Positions 1 through 6,300 are shown, counted from the stretch's first letter. The stretch is 11,680 bases of DNA from RGIG8767 sp045531685 (GCA_045531685.1 JAZSEL010000046.1:1-11680); one strand, 5' to 3'. The notes: generated from the letters alone by a model not told the origin. Numbers and translations are program-made.

Positions 1-411
1 AATAAGGATGATGACCAGACAAAGCCGGGCGGCTCAGATAATCAGGGTGGCTCAGACAATACTACCGGAAATGAATCAGGTGGTAACTCCGACGATAATA
101 AGGATGATGACCAGACAAAGCCGGGCGGCTCAGATAATCAGGGTGGCTCAGACAATACTACCGGAAATGAATCAGGTGGTAACTCCGACGATAATAAGGA
201 TGATGACCAGACAAAACCGGGTGACTCAGATAATCAGGGCGGCTCAGACAATAACACCGGAAATGAATCGGGCGGTAATTCCGATGATAATAAGGATGAT
301 GACCAGACAAAACCGGGTGACTCAGATAATCAGGGCGGCTCAGACAATACTACCGGAAATGAATCAGGTGGTAACTCCGACGATAATAAGGATGACAGCC
401 AGACAAAACCG
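1..411 (+). repeat. 96-bp tandem repeat encoding a 32-residue Asp/Gly/Asn-rich unit
   Basis: Units lie at 1-96, 97-192, 193-288 and 289-384, with a fifth that breaks down after about 411. The array may extend left of the window. Units 1 and 2 are identical base for base. Unit 3 differs at several sites (AAACCGGGTGAC for AAGCCGGGCGGC, AACACC for ACTACC, TCGGGC for TCAGGT). Unit 4 matches unit 3 in its first half and units 1/2 in its second half. The period is a multiple of three, so copy number can change without breaking the frame. Confidence 0.95.
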
Positions 412-1422
412 GATAGCTCTGATAAGAAGGAGGATTCATCCAAGGACGATAAGGACGACAAGGATGATGACAAGAACGGGTCCTCTGATAAGAAAGAGGA
501 GAACAAGAATGTTCTTGATGTGATTCAGAATCTTCTGACCTCCATAGCACCAAGTCAGAATACGCAACAGCCGGATACACAGGCGGATGCGTCACAGAAC
601 GCTCAGCAGTCAGCAAATGATACTGTCACAACCGATAAAGCGGATGACAAGAAAGCAGATGCGGATAAGAAGGCGGACGCTTCAGGAGAAGATACAGAAG
701 ATGCAGAAACACAGGATGCGATAGAAGAAACTGCAGATGCAGTTAAGATTACTATGAAGCATTCCACCATGTTAAATAAAGATAAACTTGCTATTGTTTC
801 GGATAGTAACCGTAAGCTGGAATTAGTCATGGCAGATAAGGTGAAGTGGAAACTGGATTTATCAAATGTGGAAGATATTCAAAACATTAATGTGGATATG
901 GAAGTTAAGCTGAATGAAGCAGAGATTCCACAGGAAGTATTGGCAATCCTGCCACAGGAGAATCCGATTATTCTCATGTCCTTATCACATGAAGGTCCGT
1001 TTGAGTTTGAAGCAAAACTGGAAGTACCTGTAAACAAGTTAAATGCAGGCAAATACGCGAACCTGTTCTATTACAACCCAACTACGGGCGAAATGGAATT
1101 TATAGCGGCTTCACTGGTAACAGAAGAAGGTACCGCAGAATTCTTGATGGAACATGCTTCTGACTATGCTATCGTATTAGCGGAAAATTCGCTTGACCCG
1201 AATCCACCGGTTGAGGAAGTGGAAGAAGCAGTTGCGTCTGTAGAAAGTACTAAGACAGTAGCAACCGGCATACCAACCGTAGTGCTTGCAATCTTAATTG
1301 TTGCGGTAGCAGCAGTTGCCATACTTGGTATTGTGTTTGGAATTCGTTTCTTAAAGAAGAAATCCGATGATCATTACTATTTTGATGAGGAAGACGAAGC
1401 ACCGGAAGATATGATACAGTAA
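1..1422 (+). CDS. Repeat-containing, C-terminally membrane-anchored surface protein (5' end outside window)
   Basis: The frame is open from the first base, so this is the 3' part of a longer gene; 473 residues are visible. Residues 1 to about 137 are four complete 32-residue repeats plus part of a fifth, rich in Asp, Asn, Gly and Ser, and look disordered. A Lys/Asp/Glu-rich stretch follows, then a Gln/Ala/Asp-rich linker to about residue 245. Residues about 250-400 look folded, with alternating beta-like segments (for example KLNAGKYANLFYYNPTTGEM), as in extracellular domains of Clostridia surface proteins. A single hydrophobic helix at about 424-450 is followed by RFLKKK and a short acidic tail, giving an outside-facing protein held by its C-terminus. 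There is no LPxTG sortase signal. A GTG at 520 is an internal codon, not a start, because the same frame reads through the repeats. I do not recognise a specific function; an adhesin-like or structural surface role is inference. Confidence 0.8.
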   Translation, partial: NKDDDQTKPGGSDNQGGSDNTTGNESGGNSDDNKDDDQTKPGGSDNQGGSDNTTGNESGGNSDDNKDDDQTKPGDSDNQGGSDNNTGNESGGNSDDNKDDDQTKPGDSDNQGGSDNTTGNESGGNSDDNKDDSQTKPDSSDKKEDSSKDDKDDKDDDKNGSSDKKEENKNVLDVIQNLLTSIAPSQNTQQPDTQADASQNAQQSANDTVTTDKADDKKADADKKADASGEDTEDAETQDAIEETADAVKITMKHSTMLNKDKLAIVSDSNRKLELVMADKVKWKLDLSNVEDIQNINVDMEVKLNEAEIPQEVLAILPQENPIILMSLSHEGPFEFEAKLEVPVNKLNAGKYANLFYYNPTTGEMEFIAASLVTEEGTAEFLMEHASDYAIVLAENSLDPNPPVEEVEEAVASVESTKTVATGIPTVVLAILIVAVAAVAILGIVFGIRFLKKKSDDHYYFDEEDEAPEDMIQ

Positions 1423-1451
1423 CAGGTAGCAATTTGATAAGAAACAAAAGG

Positions 1452-1477
1452 ATGGCGGGGAATTAACTCCCCGCCAT
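1452..1477. terminator. Hairpin terminator between convergent genes
   Basis: A 10-bp perfect GC-rich stem (ATGGCGGGGA at 1452-1461 with TCCCCGCCAT at 1468-1477) encloses a 6-nt loop. On the minus strand it is followed by a T-rich stretch (CCTTTTGTTTCTT), so it fits best as the terminator of the methyltransferase gene. On the plus strand only TTTCC follows, so termination of the surface-protein gene here is plausible but weaker. Confidence 0.7.
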
Positions 1478-1494
1478 TTCCTGCTCACAAATTA

Positions 1495-1525
1495 GAGGAG
1501 GGACACATACTATGTGTCCCTCCTC
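1495..1525. terminator. Second, near-perfect palindrome in the convergent intergenic region
   Basis: GAGGAGGGACACATA at 1495-1509 and its exact reverse complement at 1511-1525 are separated by one base. The folded RNA would have a 12-13 bp stem with a small loop. The flanks are AT-rich, but there is no clean T-run directly after the stem on either strand. It probably helps termination or 3'-end stability for one or both convergent transcripts; a protein-binding palindrome is the alternative. Confidence 0.5.
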
Positions 1526-1552
1526 ATAAAAAATAAAATTGATTCAAAAAGA

Positions 1553-2428
1553 TTACTTTTCCCATCGTCCGGAAGCTCCGCAAGGAAGCACAAGTCCCGT
1601 ATCTTTAACAGGAAGTCCGATTTCGTTGGCTGTAACGCTGCCGCCGAATTTACCTACAATTGCAAGGTTAATCATGTAAGACAGTACCGCTGGCTGTAAA
1701 CCGGTTGTATAGGAGTTTACAAGGAAAAATAATGCATCATCAGACAGAATCTGACTGGTTAACTGAATGAATGGGAAAATGGATTCTTCGATTTTCCACA
1801 ATTCCCCCTTAGGTCCCCTTCCATAGGAAGGCGGGTCCATAATGATGGCATCGTATTTGTTGCCGCGACGGATTTCGCGCTCTACAAATTTGACACAGTC
1901 ATCCACAAGCCAACGGATTGGTTTTTCTCCCAAGCCGGAGGAAATAGCATTTTCCTTTGCCCAGGTGACCATACCCTTGGATGCATCCACATGAGTTACA
2001 GCCGCGCCTGCATTTGCAGCTGCTAAAGTTGCCCCGCCGGTATAAGCAAAAAGGTTTAATACCTTAATCTGGCGTTCGGGATTCTTTTTGAGGGTATCAC
2101 GGATGATTTTGGAAAACCAGTCCCAATTGGTTGCCTGCTCCGGAAACAATCCGGTATGTTTAAAGCTGAATGGTTTCAAGTTGAATGTTAGGTCCCCGTA
2201 GTGAATCTGCCATTCCTGCGGCAAATCAAAAAATTCCCATTCGCCGCCGCCTGCCTTGCTGCGGTGGTAATGACCGTTTCTCTTACGCCAGCCCGGATTC
2301 TTCTTGTCGCTTTCCCAAATAACCTGAGGGTCAGGACGTACCAGGATATAGTCTCCCCAGCGTTCTAACTTTTCTCCGGTGGAAGTATCCAACACCTCAT
2401 AATCGTTCCAATTATCTGCAATCCACAT
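1553..2428 (-). CDS. Class I SAM-dependent methyltransferase, RlmI-like (COG1092-type) group
   Basis: A 291-residue protein that probably transfers a methyl group from SAM to RNA, most likely rRNA. The Rossmann-type SAM site is clear: motif I LNLFAYTGG at about 125-132, an acidic motif II (HVDASKG, D148), VDD at 175-177, and motif IV DPPSYGRGPKG at 198-208. The C-terminal LPCGASGRW matches what I recall of the family end. Residues 1-90 form a small Trp/Tyr-rich N-terminal part and do not obviously resemble the PUA domain of E. coli RlmI, so the exact target base cannot be named. The chosen start is the ATG at 2428 because GAGGAG lies six bases upstream. An in-frame TTG at 2455 would add nine residues but would place that ribosome binding site inside the coding region. 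It is transcribed alone, towards the surface-protein gene. Confidence 0.85.
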   Translation of the reverse strand: MWIADNWNDYEVLDTSTGEKLERWGDYILVRPDPQVIWESDKKNPGWRKRNGHYHRSKAGGGEWEFFDLPQEWQIHYGDLTFNLKPFSFKHTGLFPEQATNWDWFSKIIRDTLKKNPERQIKVLNLFAYTGGATLAAANAGAAVTHVDASKGMVTWAKENAISSGLGEKPIRWLVDDCVKFVEREIRRGNKYDAIIMDPPSYGRGPKGELWKIEESIFPFIQLTSQILSDDALFFLVNSYTTGLQPAVLSYMINLAIVGKFGGSVTANEIGLPVKDTGLVLPCGASGRWEK

Positions 2429-2581
2429 GGTGTACTCCTCATATTGCCATGCCAAAATCTTGGCTAATGTCTTAAAAATTGTATTTCAATAAAATCTGGA
2501 TATAGTGTATCATAGTTTTGATGGAAATGGGAAATTATTTGTTGGAGAATCGGGCTGATATAAGGCAAATGTCGTGGATGA

Positions 2582-2832
2582 ATTAGGCAATAACAAGAAA
2601 AGGATACTGTCATGCCTAATTCCCAACTGAATTTATAGAAATATAGCCTGAATTATTGTCTGATTAGGCAATAGAAAAATAATTGAATGCCTATGGACAA
2701 AAATTTCCTGAATATTGTTTATCATAGACAAAAAAATTTACTATTGCCTAATCGACGGTGATAAAGTAAGAAAAAAGCATAAATCGAATAGATATTAGGC
2801 ATAGGATAGAGGAAATCCCACTATTGCCTAAT
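2582..2832. repeat. Array of seven short motifs, consensus ATTAGGCAATA, in both orientations
   Basis: Forward copies are at 2582-2592 (ATTAGGCAATA), 2663-2673 (ATTAGGCAATA) and 2794-2803 (ATTAGGCATA). Reverse copies are at 2612-2620 (ATGCCTAAT), 2687-2694 (ATGCCTAT), 2742-2752 (TATTGCCTAAT) and 2822-2832 (TATTGCCTAAT). Neighbouring copies can pair into hairpins; GAATTAGGCA at 2580-2589 pairs with TGCCTAATTC at 2613-2622. Parts of the sequence between copies also recur, for example CCTGAATTATTGT near 2648 and CCTGAATATTGT near 2707, suggesting duplication. The function is unknown: a multi-site operator, a decayed palindromic element and a structured leader are all possible. Confidence 0.8.
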
Positions 2833-2838
2833 GAAGCG

Positions 2839-2856
2839 AGTTGGATATTTCCAACT
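2839..2856. promoter_or_regulatory. Small hairpin/palindrome upstream of the kinase gene
   Basis: AGTTGGA at 2839-2845 pairs with TCCAACT at 2850-2856 around a 4-nt loop. It lies 76 bases before the kinase start, just upstream of TTGCAC at 2862-2867, which could be a -35 element, though no -10 at good spacing follows (TATCTA at 2883-2888 would be 15 bases away). It could be an operator or the base of a leader structure; the evidence is only positional. Confidence 0.3.
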
Positions 2857-2931
2857 TTATGTTGCACAGAGTCAATATCATATATCTATAGAAAAATGAG
2901 CGTAAAGTAAGTGAAAGAAAAGGAAACAAAG

Positions 2932-3819
2932 ATGAAAAAAGTCCTAACCATGACATTAAATCCATGCATTGACAGAACGGTATATTTCAATTCGTTCCAA
3001 ACCGGAGCAACAAATATTGTAAAAAAAGTCATTGAAGAGGCTGCCGGAAAAGGCATTAATGTGGCTGTTGGCTTGCAGCATTTACAGATTCCTGTGAAGG
3101 CAATGGGCTTTGCCTATAAAGAAGATTTGTCAAAGTTATACGGGAAACTGGAAGAAGAGGGGATTCCCCATGCATTTATAGAGGTGGACGGAAGATTGCG
3201 TGTGAACCAGAAACTCTTTGATGAATCCAAATCAGAAATGACGGAATGCAATGAAAAAGGATGTGAAGTGAGAAAAGAGGATGTGGACAAGCTTCTTGCA
3301 TTATTGAAAGAAGAATTAAAGGATGCATCCATTCTAGTGCTTAGCGGTTCTGTTCCGCCGGGAGTAAGTGCGGATATATATGCCCGTATGACTTCCATGG
3401 CAAATGACGCCGGAGTGAATGTAATTCTGGATGCAAGCGGAGAATTATTACGCAAGGGTGTAAAGGCAAAACCGTATCTGATTAAGCCGAATAAGGATGA
3501 GTTTGTGAAAACATTTGGCACCGGCGACCCGGAAAATATAACGAAAGAGGTGCTAAAGAGTGGCGTATCCCACATTTGCTTATCCATGGGTGCAGATGGC
3601 GCTAAAATGATGCGATTGACAGAAAATGGGACCGTAATATCAGACTGCCGTCCGGCAATTCCGGTACAAGTCCGCAGCCTGCAGGGGGCAGGAGATGCCA
3701 TGGTGGCAGGCCTTTGTAAGGCGATTTATGAAGAGCAGGAAGACAAAATGCTGGAGTATGCCCTTGCTATGGCAGCTTCTACGATTTCATTGGAAGGCAC
3801 TCAAATGGGCAGGTTATAA
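2932..3819 (+). CDS. PfkB-family sugar-phosphate kinase (1-phosphofructokinase/tagatose-6-phosphate kinase type)
   Basis: A 295-residue ribokinase-fold kinase, probably phosphorylating fructose-1-phosphate or a related hexose phosphate with ATP in the cytoplasm. Family marks are TLNPCID at 8-14 (substrate-binding Asp14), AGKGINVA at 38-45, LSGSVPPG at 137-144, LIKPN at 183-187, and QGAGDAM at 251-257 with the catalytic base Asp255 in the anion-hole motif. Two oddities: the usual GGKG glycine pair reads AGKG, and the protein ends soon after the last helix, slightly short for the family. The ATG at 2932 is chosen because AGGAAA lies five bases upstream. A GTG at 2911 in the same frame would add MKEKETK and has no ribosome binding site. 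No fructose PTS or regulator lies next to it, so the substrate cannot be fixed from context. Confidence 0.85.
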   Translation: MKKVLTMTLNPCIDRTVYFNSFQTGATNIVKKVIEEAAGKGINVAVGLQHLQIPVKAMGFAYKEDLSKLYGKLEEEGIPHAFIEVDGRLRVNQKLFDESKSEMTECNEKGCEVRKEDVDKLLALLKEELKDASILVLSGSVPPGVSADIYARMTSMANDAGVNVILDASGELLRKGVKAKPYLIKPNKDEFVKTFGTGDPENITKEVLKSGVSHICLSMGADGAKMMRLTENGTVISDCRPAIPVQVRSLQGAGDAMVAGLCKAIYEEQEDKMLEYALAMAASTISLEGTQMGRL

Positions 3820-3842
3820 AAGACAAGGCATATATGGTAAAT

Positions 3843-3882
3843 AAAAGGGGAGACCGGCTTTCATAAGCCGGTCTCCCCTTTT
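3843..3882. terminator. Bidirectional rho-independent terminator, 18-bp stem
   Basis: AAAAGGGGAGACCGGCTT at 3843-3860 pairs perfectly with 3865-3882 around the loop TCAT. The A-run on one side and T-run on the other let it work on both strands. It sits between the convergent kinase gene (ends 3819) and SGNH hydrolase gene (ends 3890) and almost certainly serves both. Confidence 0.92.
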
Positions 3883-3889
3883 GCTCGTG

Positions 3890-4924
3890 CTATTCATTCA
3901 ATACAATCAATTTCTTAATTCTATCGGCAATTGCGTTACATCCCGCTTCGTTCAGATGATAATCATCCACCAAATACTGGTCGCGGTTATCCACGTTAAT
4001 AACACCGAAATAGGTATCGATAAAGGAAATACCGCAAGAGGTGGCGGTGCTGACTTCGTGTCCCAGATAATCGGATAGGGTACCGTTACCGAGGTCATGA
4101 ACATCACCGTCCACATAGTAATCATCCACAGTCATGCCACTGGCAGGAATGGACAAGACTACGATGCGGATATACGGATATTTTTCCTGAATCATTTTAA
4201 CGGAAGCCTGTAAGGAACCGGTAAAAGTCAGTAGGTTTTCCGGGTCACCCGGGTCGGTTACCGGACGGAAATCGATATAGTCGTTGATGTCGTACATAAT
4301 CACAATCATATCGGCAGTGGATAAATCCACGGTTTTTAAATACGCGGCCTGATCTTCCACTTCGCTGGATAATTCCTCGGCGGCTTTGTCTACTTCCGTA
4401 AAATCACCGGTTACAAGGGCATTTACCACGTTGTATAGACTAATGCCGTTCTCGTCAAATTCTTTTCCTTCTTCCACAAATTTAATGGTTTGATAGGAGC
4501 CCGGAAAACTGCAGTTCACAACATTGGCGTCATAGCGCTGGCCGATAGCCTTGGCAAGCTTGTTGTCCGCACCGTTATCGGCAAAAGGAGAATTGCCAAA
4601 ACAAAAAATAGTGGTAACACCGTCATCCGGCTTATTCTTAAGCTGGTCGCTGTTCAGTGGCTGGATATAGTCCAGTGGCTCTGTATCAAACTCGGATGTA
4701 TCTTCGGTTGGGTCATAGCCGGAATCCACGCCCTGATTCCAGATAATCAGACGGACAATGGCAAATACAAACAGACATGCAACTACGGCAAAAAAGATAA
4801 TATGTCCGGTCCAGTTCCGTTTGCCGGTGTCCTCTAACTCTTCCTCCCTGCGGATGGTGTTATATTCTTCAAATAACGCGTCGTCAAATTCATTTTCATC
4901 AAAATCATTTAGTGTTTTTCCCAT
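3890..4924 (-). CDS. Membrane-anchored SGNH/GDSL-family hydrolase
   Basis: A 344-residue protein with an acidic cytoplasmic N-terminus (1-36), one membrane helix at about 41-61 and a large outside domain, so a signal-anchor (type II) protein. The SGNH blocks are recognisable: block I FCFGNSPFADNG with nucleophile Ser112, a block II Gly at SFPGSYQ (142), block III DINDY with Asn214, and block V DDYHLNEAG with Asp320 and His323. Such enzymes are esterases, often removing acetyl groups from cell-wall or extracellular glycans; that substrate is inference. Block I has GNS where GDS is usual, and a roughly 70-residue insert-like stretch lies between blocks II and III. The start is supported by GGAGGA seven bases upstream. 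It is transcribed alone, divergent from the transporter pair. Confidence 0.82.
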   Translation of the reverse strand: MGKTLNDFDENEFDDALFEEYNTIRREEELEDTGKRNWTGHIIFFAVVACLFVFAIVRLIIWNQGVDSGYDPTEDTSEFDTEPLDYIQPLNSDQLKNKPDDGVTTIFCFGNSPFADNGADNKLAKAIGQRYDANVVNCSFPGSYQTIKFVEEGKEFDENGISLYNVVNALVTGDFTEVDKAAEELSSEVEDQAAYLKTVDLSTADMIVIMYDINDYIDFRPVTDPGDPENLLTFTGSLQASVKMIQEKYPYIRIVVLSIPASGMTVDDYYVDGDVHDLGNGTLSDYLGHEVSTATSCGISFIDTYFGVINVDNRDQYLVDDYHLNEAGCNAIADRIKKLIVLNE

Positions 4925-4959
4925 GGTGTCATCCTCCGATTTTAGCTATTTACAGGTAG

Positions 4960-4996
4960 TTGCTTGTTTTTTTACATAAACTTAAGTATATTATAC
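4960..4996. promoter_or_regulatory. Overlapping divergent promoter region
   Basis: On the plus strand TTGTTT (4964-4969) and TATATT (4987-4992) are spaced by 17 bases and could drive the transporter pair. On the minus strand TATAAT (4995-4990) overlaps this -10 and could drive the SGNH hydrolase gene, although its -35 is poor. The shared core GTATATTATAC (4986-4996) is itself a palindrome. Assignments rest on consensus matching only. Confidence 0.45.
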
Positions 4997-5038
4997 ATGA
5001 AAACTTCAAAAATAAACATAAGGAAAGGCAAAGTAACA

Positions 5039-5425
5039 ATGAAGGAAAGGATTTCCGTTAAAAATATATTGATTTTACAAGGGGTCGTGGTGATTTATAC
5101 ACTGAGTAGTGTAGTTGCCAAATTTGCTACGGGACAGGAATTGTTTTCCTTCTCTTTTTTTGTGTTTTACGGTTTGGAAATATTGATTTTAGGGATATAT
5201 GCCATTCTATGGCAGCAGATGATTAAGCGCTTTGATTTATCGGTTGCTTATGCAAACCGTGCCATGGCACTTCTTTGGTCGGCAATATGGGCAATCGTAC
5301 TGTTTCATGATACATTGGCGCTAAGACAGATTCTTGGGATTGCCTTTGTGGTTTTGGGAACCGTGATTGTAAACAGTGACCAAAAACAAGAAGCCGATGA
5401 TACCACGGAAGGGGAGGGAAAATAG
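5039..5425 (+). CDS. Small four-helix DMT/SMR-like transporter subunit, first of a pair
   Basis: A 128-residue very hydrophobic protein with four predicted membrane helices, the size and layout of small multidrug resistance (SMR) or ArnE/ArnF-type subunits. The closing LGIAFVVLGTVIVN is typical of the last helix in the DMT superfamily. The first helix (ILILQGVVVIYTLSSVVAKFA) has no glutamate, whereas proton-coupled SMR drug pumps carry an essential one there. This favours an ArnE/ArnF-like role, moving a lipid-linked sugar or similar amphiphile, over drug efflux; that is inference. The tail after the last helix is short and acidic. The start at 5039 follows AAGGAAAGG; in-frame upstream codons at 4964 and 4997 lack a ribosome binding site. 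One base separates its stop from the next start, so the two are translated together and probably form a heterodimer. Confidence 0.75.
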   Translation: MKERISVKNILILQGVVVIYTLSSVVAKFATGQELFSFSFFVFYGLEILILGIYAILWQQMIKRFDLSVAYANRAMALLWSAIWAIVLFHDTLALRQILGIAFVVLGTVIVNSDQKQEADDTTEGEGK

Positions 5426-5426
5426 G

Positions 5427-5762
5427 ATGAATGTGTATTATCTTTTGGGAATACTCTCTGTGACCATAGCTTCCTTTTCCCAGATTTTACTAAAAAAAGG
5501 AGCCATGACCAAACATGATTCCTTTCTTCGTGAATATTTGAATGTTTGTGTCATCACCGGCTATGGGATGATGTTTGCGTCTGTTTTTTTGACCATGATT
5601 GTATATCGGGGCATGGATTTTATGAATGTGCCGGTATTGGAGGCCATCGGATATGTGTTGGTGCCCCTACTGTCTTATTTCTTTTTCAAGGAAAGCTTAT
5701 CCCGTAAAAAAATATTGGGAATTGCCTGTATTTTAATCGGAATCATTATTTACTATGCATAG
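5427..5762 (+). CDS. Small four-helix DMT/SMR-like transporter subunit, second of a pair
   Basis: A 111-residue membrane protein with four predicted helices, starting MNVYYLLGILSVTIASFSQ. The SQILLKKGA segment at the end of helix 1 is characteristic of EamA and ArnE/ArnF-like proteins. The last helices (KKILGIACILIGIIIYY) mirror those of its partner. Helix 1 has no glutamate. The start at 5427 is one base after the upstream stop and is preceded by GGGGAGGGAA; an earlier in-frame ATG at 5376 lies inside the upstream gene. Together with the first gene it likely makes a two-subunit transporter or flippase; the cargo is unknown. Its last 17 bases overlap the end of the convergent zinc-ribbon gene. 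Confidence 0.75.
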   Translation: MNVYYLLGILSVTIASFSQILLKKGAMTKHDSFLREYLNVCVITGYGMMFASVFLTMIVYRGMDFMNVPVLEAIGYVLVPLLSYFFFKESLSRKKILGIACILIGIIIYYA

Positions 5763-6003
5763 GATTACTGCGGTACCACTTGCTGTATTTATACATACGG
5801 TAGGTGGTACTTAATTTTTGTAAAGTGGTTTCATTCTTGCACTGCTCGGCAAGTGTTTCTCTTTCTCCTGCTGTCATGTTTATGTAGTCCATATACGGCA
5901 TCCGCATTTCCGTCAGAGGATTGTTGCAGGCAGGACAATTGAGCTTGTGGCCGTTCAAAATATGAAAACGGGAACATTGGTTGCAAAAATGAATATACAT
6001 CAT
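5746..6003 (-). CDS. Small zinc-ribbon protein of unknown function
   Basis: An 85-residue protein with Cys7-x2-Cys10 and Cys23-x2-Cys26 (CNQC and CPAC) forming a four-cysteine zinc ribbon in the N-terminal third, followed by a helical, Tyr/Lys-rich tail (STTYRMYKYSKWYRS). I recognise this as a type of small conserved protein common in Lachnospiraceae but know of no assigned function; nucleic-acid or protein binding is only a guess from the fold. The start is one of two adjacent ATGs (6003 or 6000); 6003 is preferred because GGAGG ends nine bases upstream. A longer reading from 6117 would add 38 residues across the promoter region and is rejected. It ends inside the 3' end of the convergent transporter gene. 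Confidence 0.75.
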   Translation of the reverse strand: MMYIHFCNQCSRFHILNGHKLNCPACNNPLTEMRMPYMDYINMTAGERETLAEQCKNETTLQKLSTTYRMYKYSKWYRSNPMHSK

Positions 6004-6037
6004 AGGGGGAATCCTCCGTTCGGGATTGTTTTTCTTT

Positions 6038-6066
6038 ATTATAAAATTGGATTTTGGGAAAAACAA
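6038..6066 (-). promoter_or_regulatory. Sigma-70/SigA-type promoter of the zinc-ribbon gene
   Basis: Read on the minus strand: TTGTTT (6066-6061), a 17-base spacer, then TATAAT (6043-6038), about 34 bases before the ATG at 6003. The perfect -10 and ideal spacing make it a good candidate. It also supports the short start of the gene, because the longer reading would begin upstream of this promoter. Confidence 0.7.
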
Positions 6067-6126
6067 CAAAGTTCCATTGCCTGTATTCGCCATTTTTCGC
6101 AAGCCTTGCGATTCCATATGTAGTGG

Positions 6127-6175
6127 TGATTTATGCCAAAAAATACTACTAATAGGGATAAATGCCAGAAAATAC
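6127..6175. repeat. Pair of 14-bp direct repeats, period 29
   Basis: ATGCCAAAAAATAC at 6133-6146 and ATGCCAGAAAATAC at 6162-6175 differ by one base and are 29 bases apart. They lie between the two divergent promoters, upstream of the lysozyme gene's -35. Their position suits a regulator binding site, but two copies alone are weak evidence. Confidence 0.4.
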
Positions 6176-6198
6176 CGTAAAAATTAAGAATTAAGCGG

Positions 6199-6227
6199 TT
6201 GTATGGGAGAAGGGTGTTTGTTATAAT
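6199..6227 (+). promoter_or_regulatory. SigA-type promoter of the GH25 lysozyme gene
   Basis: TTGTAT (6199-6204), a 17-base spacer and a perfect TATAAT (6222-6227). Transcription would begin near 6234, leaving a leader of about 67 bases. The leader contains a 10-bp palindrome TGTAGCTACA (6262-6271) and ends with AAGGAG five bases before the ATG at 6301. I see no recognisable riboswitch. Confidence 0.78.
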
Positions 6228-6300
6228 AAGGGCGATTAACATAATGTAGAAAAAGGCGATGTGTAGCTACATAAGTGAATTTGTTTTATAAGGAGTAAGA

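Larger units (their letters stand above)
2429..2931. other. 503-bp AT-rich intergenic region between divergent genes
   Basis: No convincing gene is present. The left part (2440-2520) should hold the methyltransferase promoter. A minus-strand TATGAT at 2514-2509 is the best -10 candidate, but it has no good -35. The middle (2582-2832) holds the inverted and direct motif array described separately. The right part (2839-2931) has a small hairpin and the leader of the kinase gene. Confidence 0.7.

Noticed and set aside
8..523. 171-codon reading frame across the first repeats (plus strand, second frame)
   Set aside because: It exists only because the 96-bp repeat is in-frame in all readings. The first frame is open through the repeats and continues into the folded domain and membrane helix to 1422.
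2521..2586. Short open frame reading MEMGNYLLENRADIRQMSWMN
   Set aside because: Only 21 codons, with no ribosome binding site. It stops in the first copy of the motif array and is easily explained by chance.
2582..2832. Motif array as a CRISPR
   Set aside because: Copies are about 10 bp, in both orientations and unevenly spaced, and no cas genes are present.
5746..6117. Longer 123-residue version of the zinc-ribbon protein
   Set aside because: The extra N-terminus would begin upstream of a good minus-strand promoter (6066-6038), while GGAGG lies correctly placed before the ATG at 6003.
6228..6300. Riboswitch (for example ydaO-type) in the lysozyme leader
   Set aside because: The leader is only about 70 bases and shows none of the conserved blocks of that class; only a 10-bp palindrome is seen.
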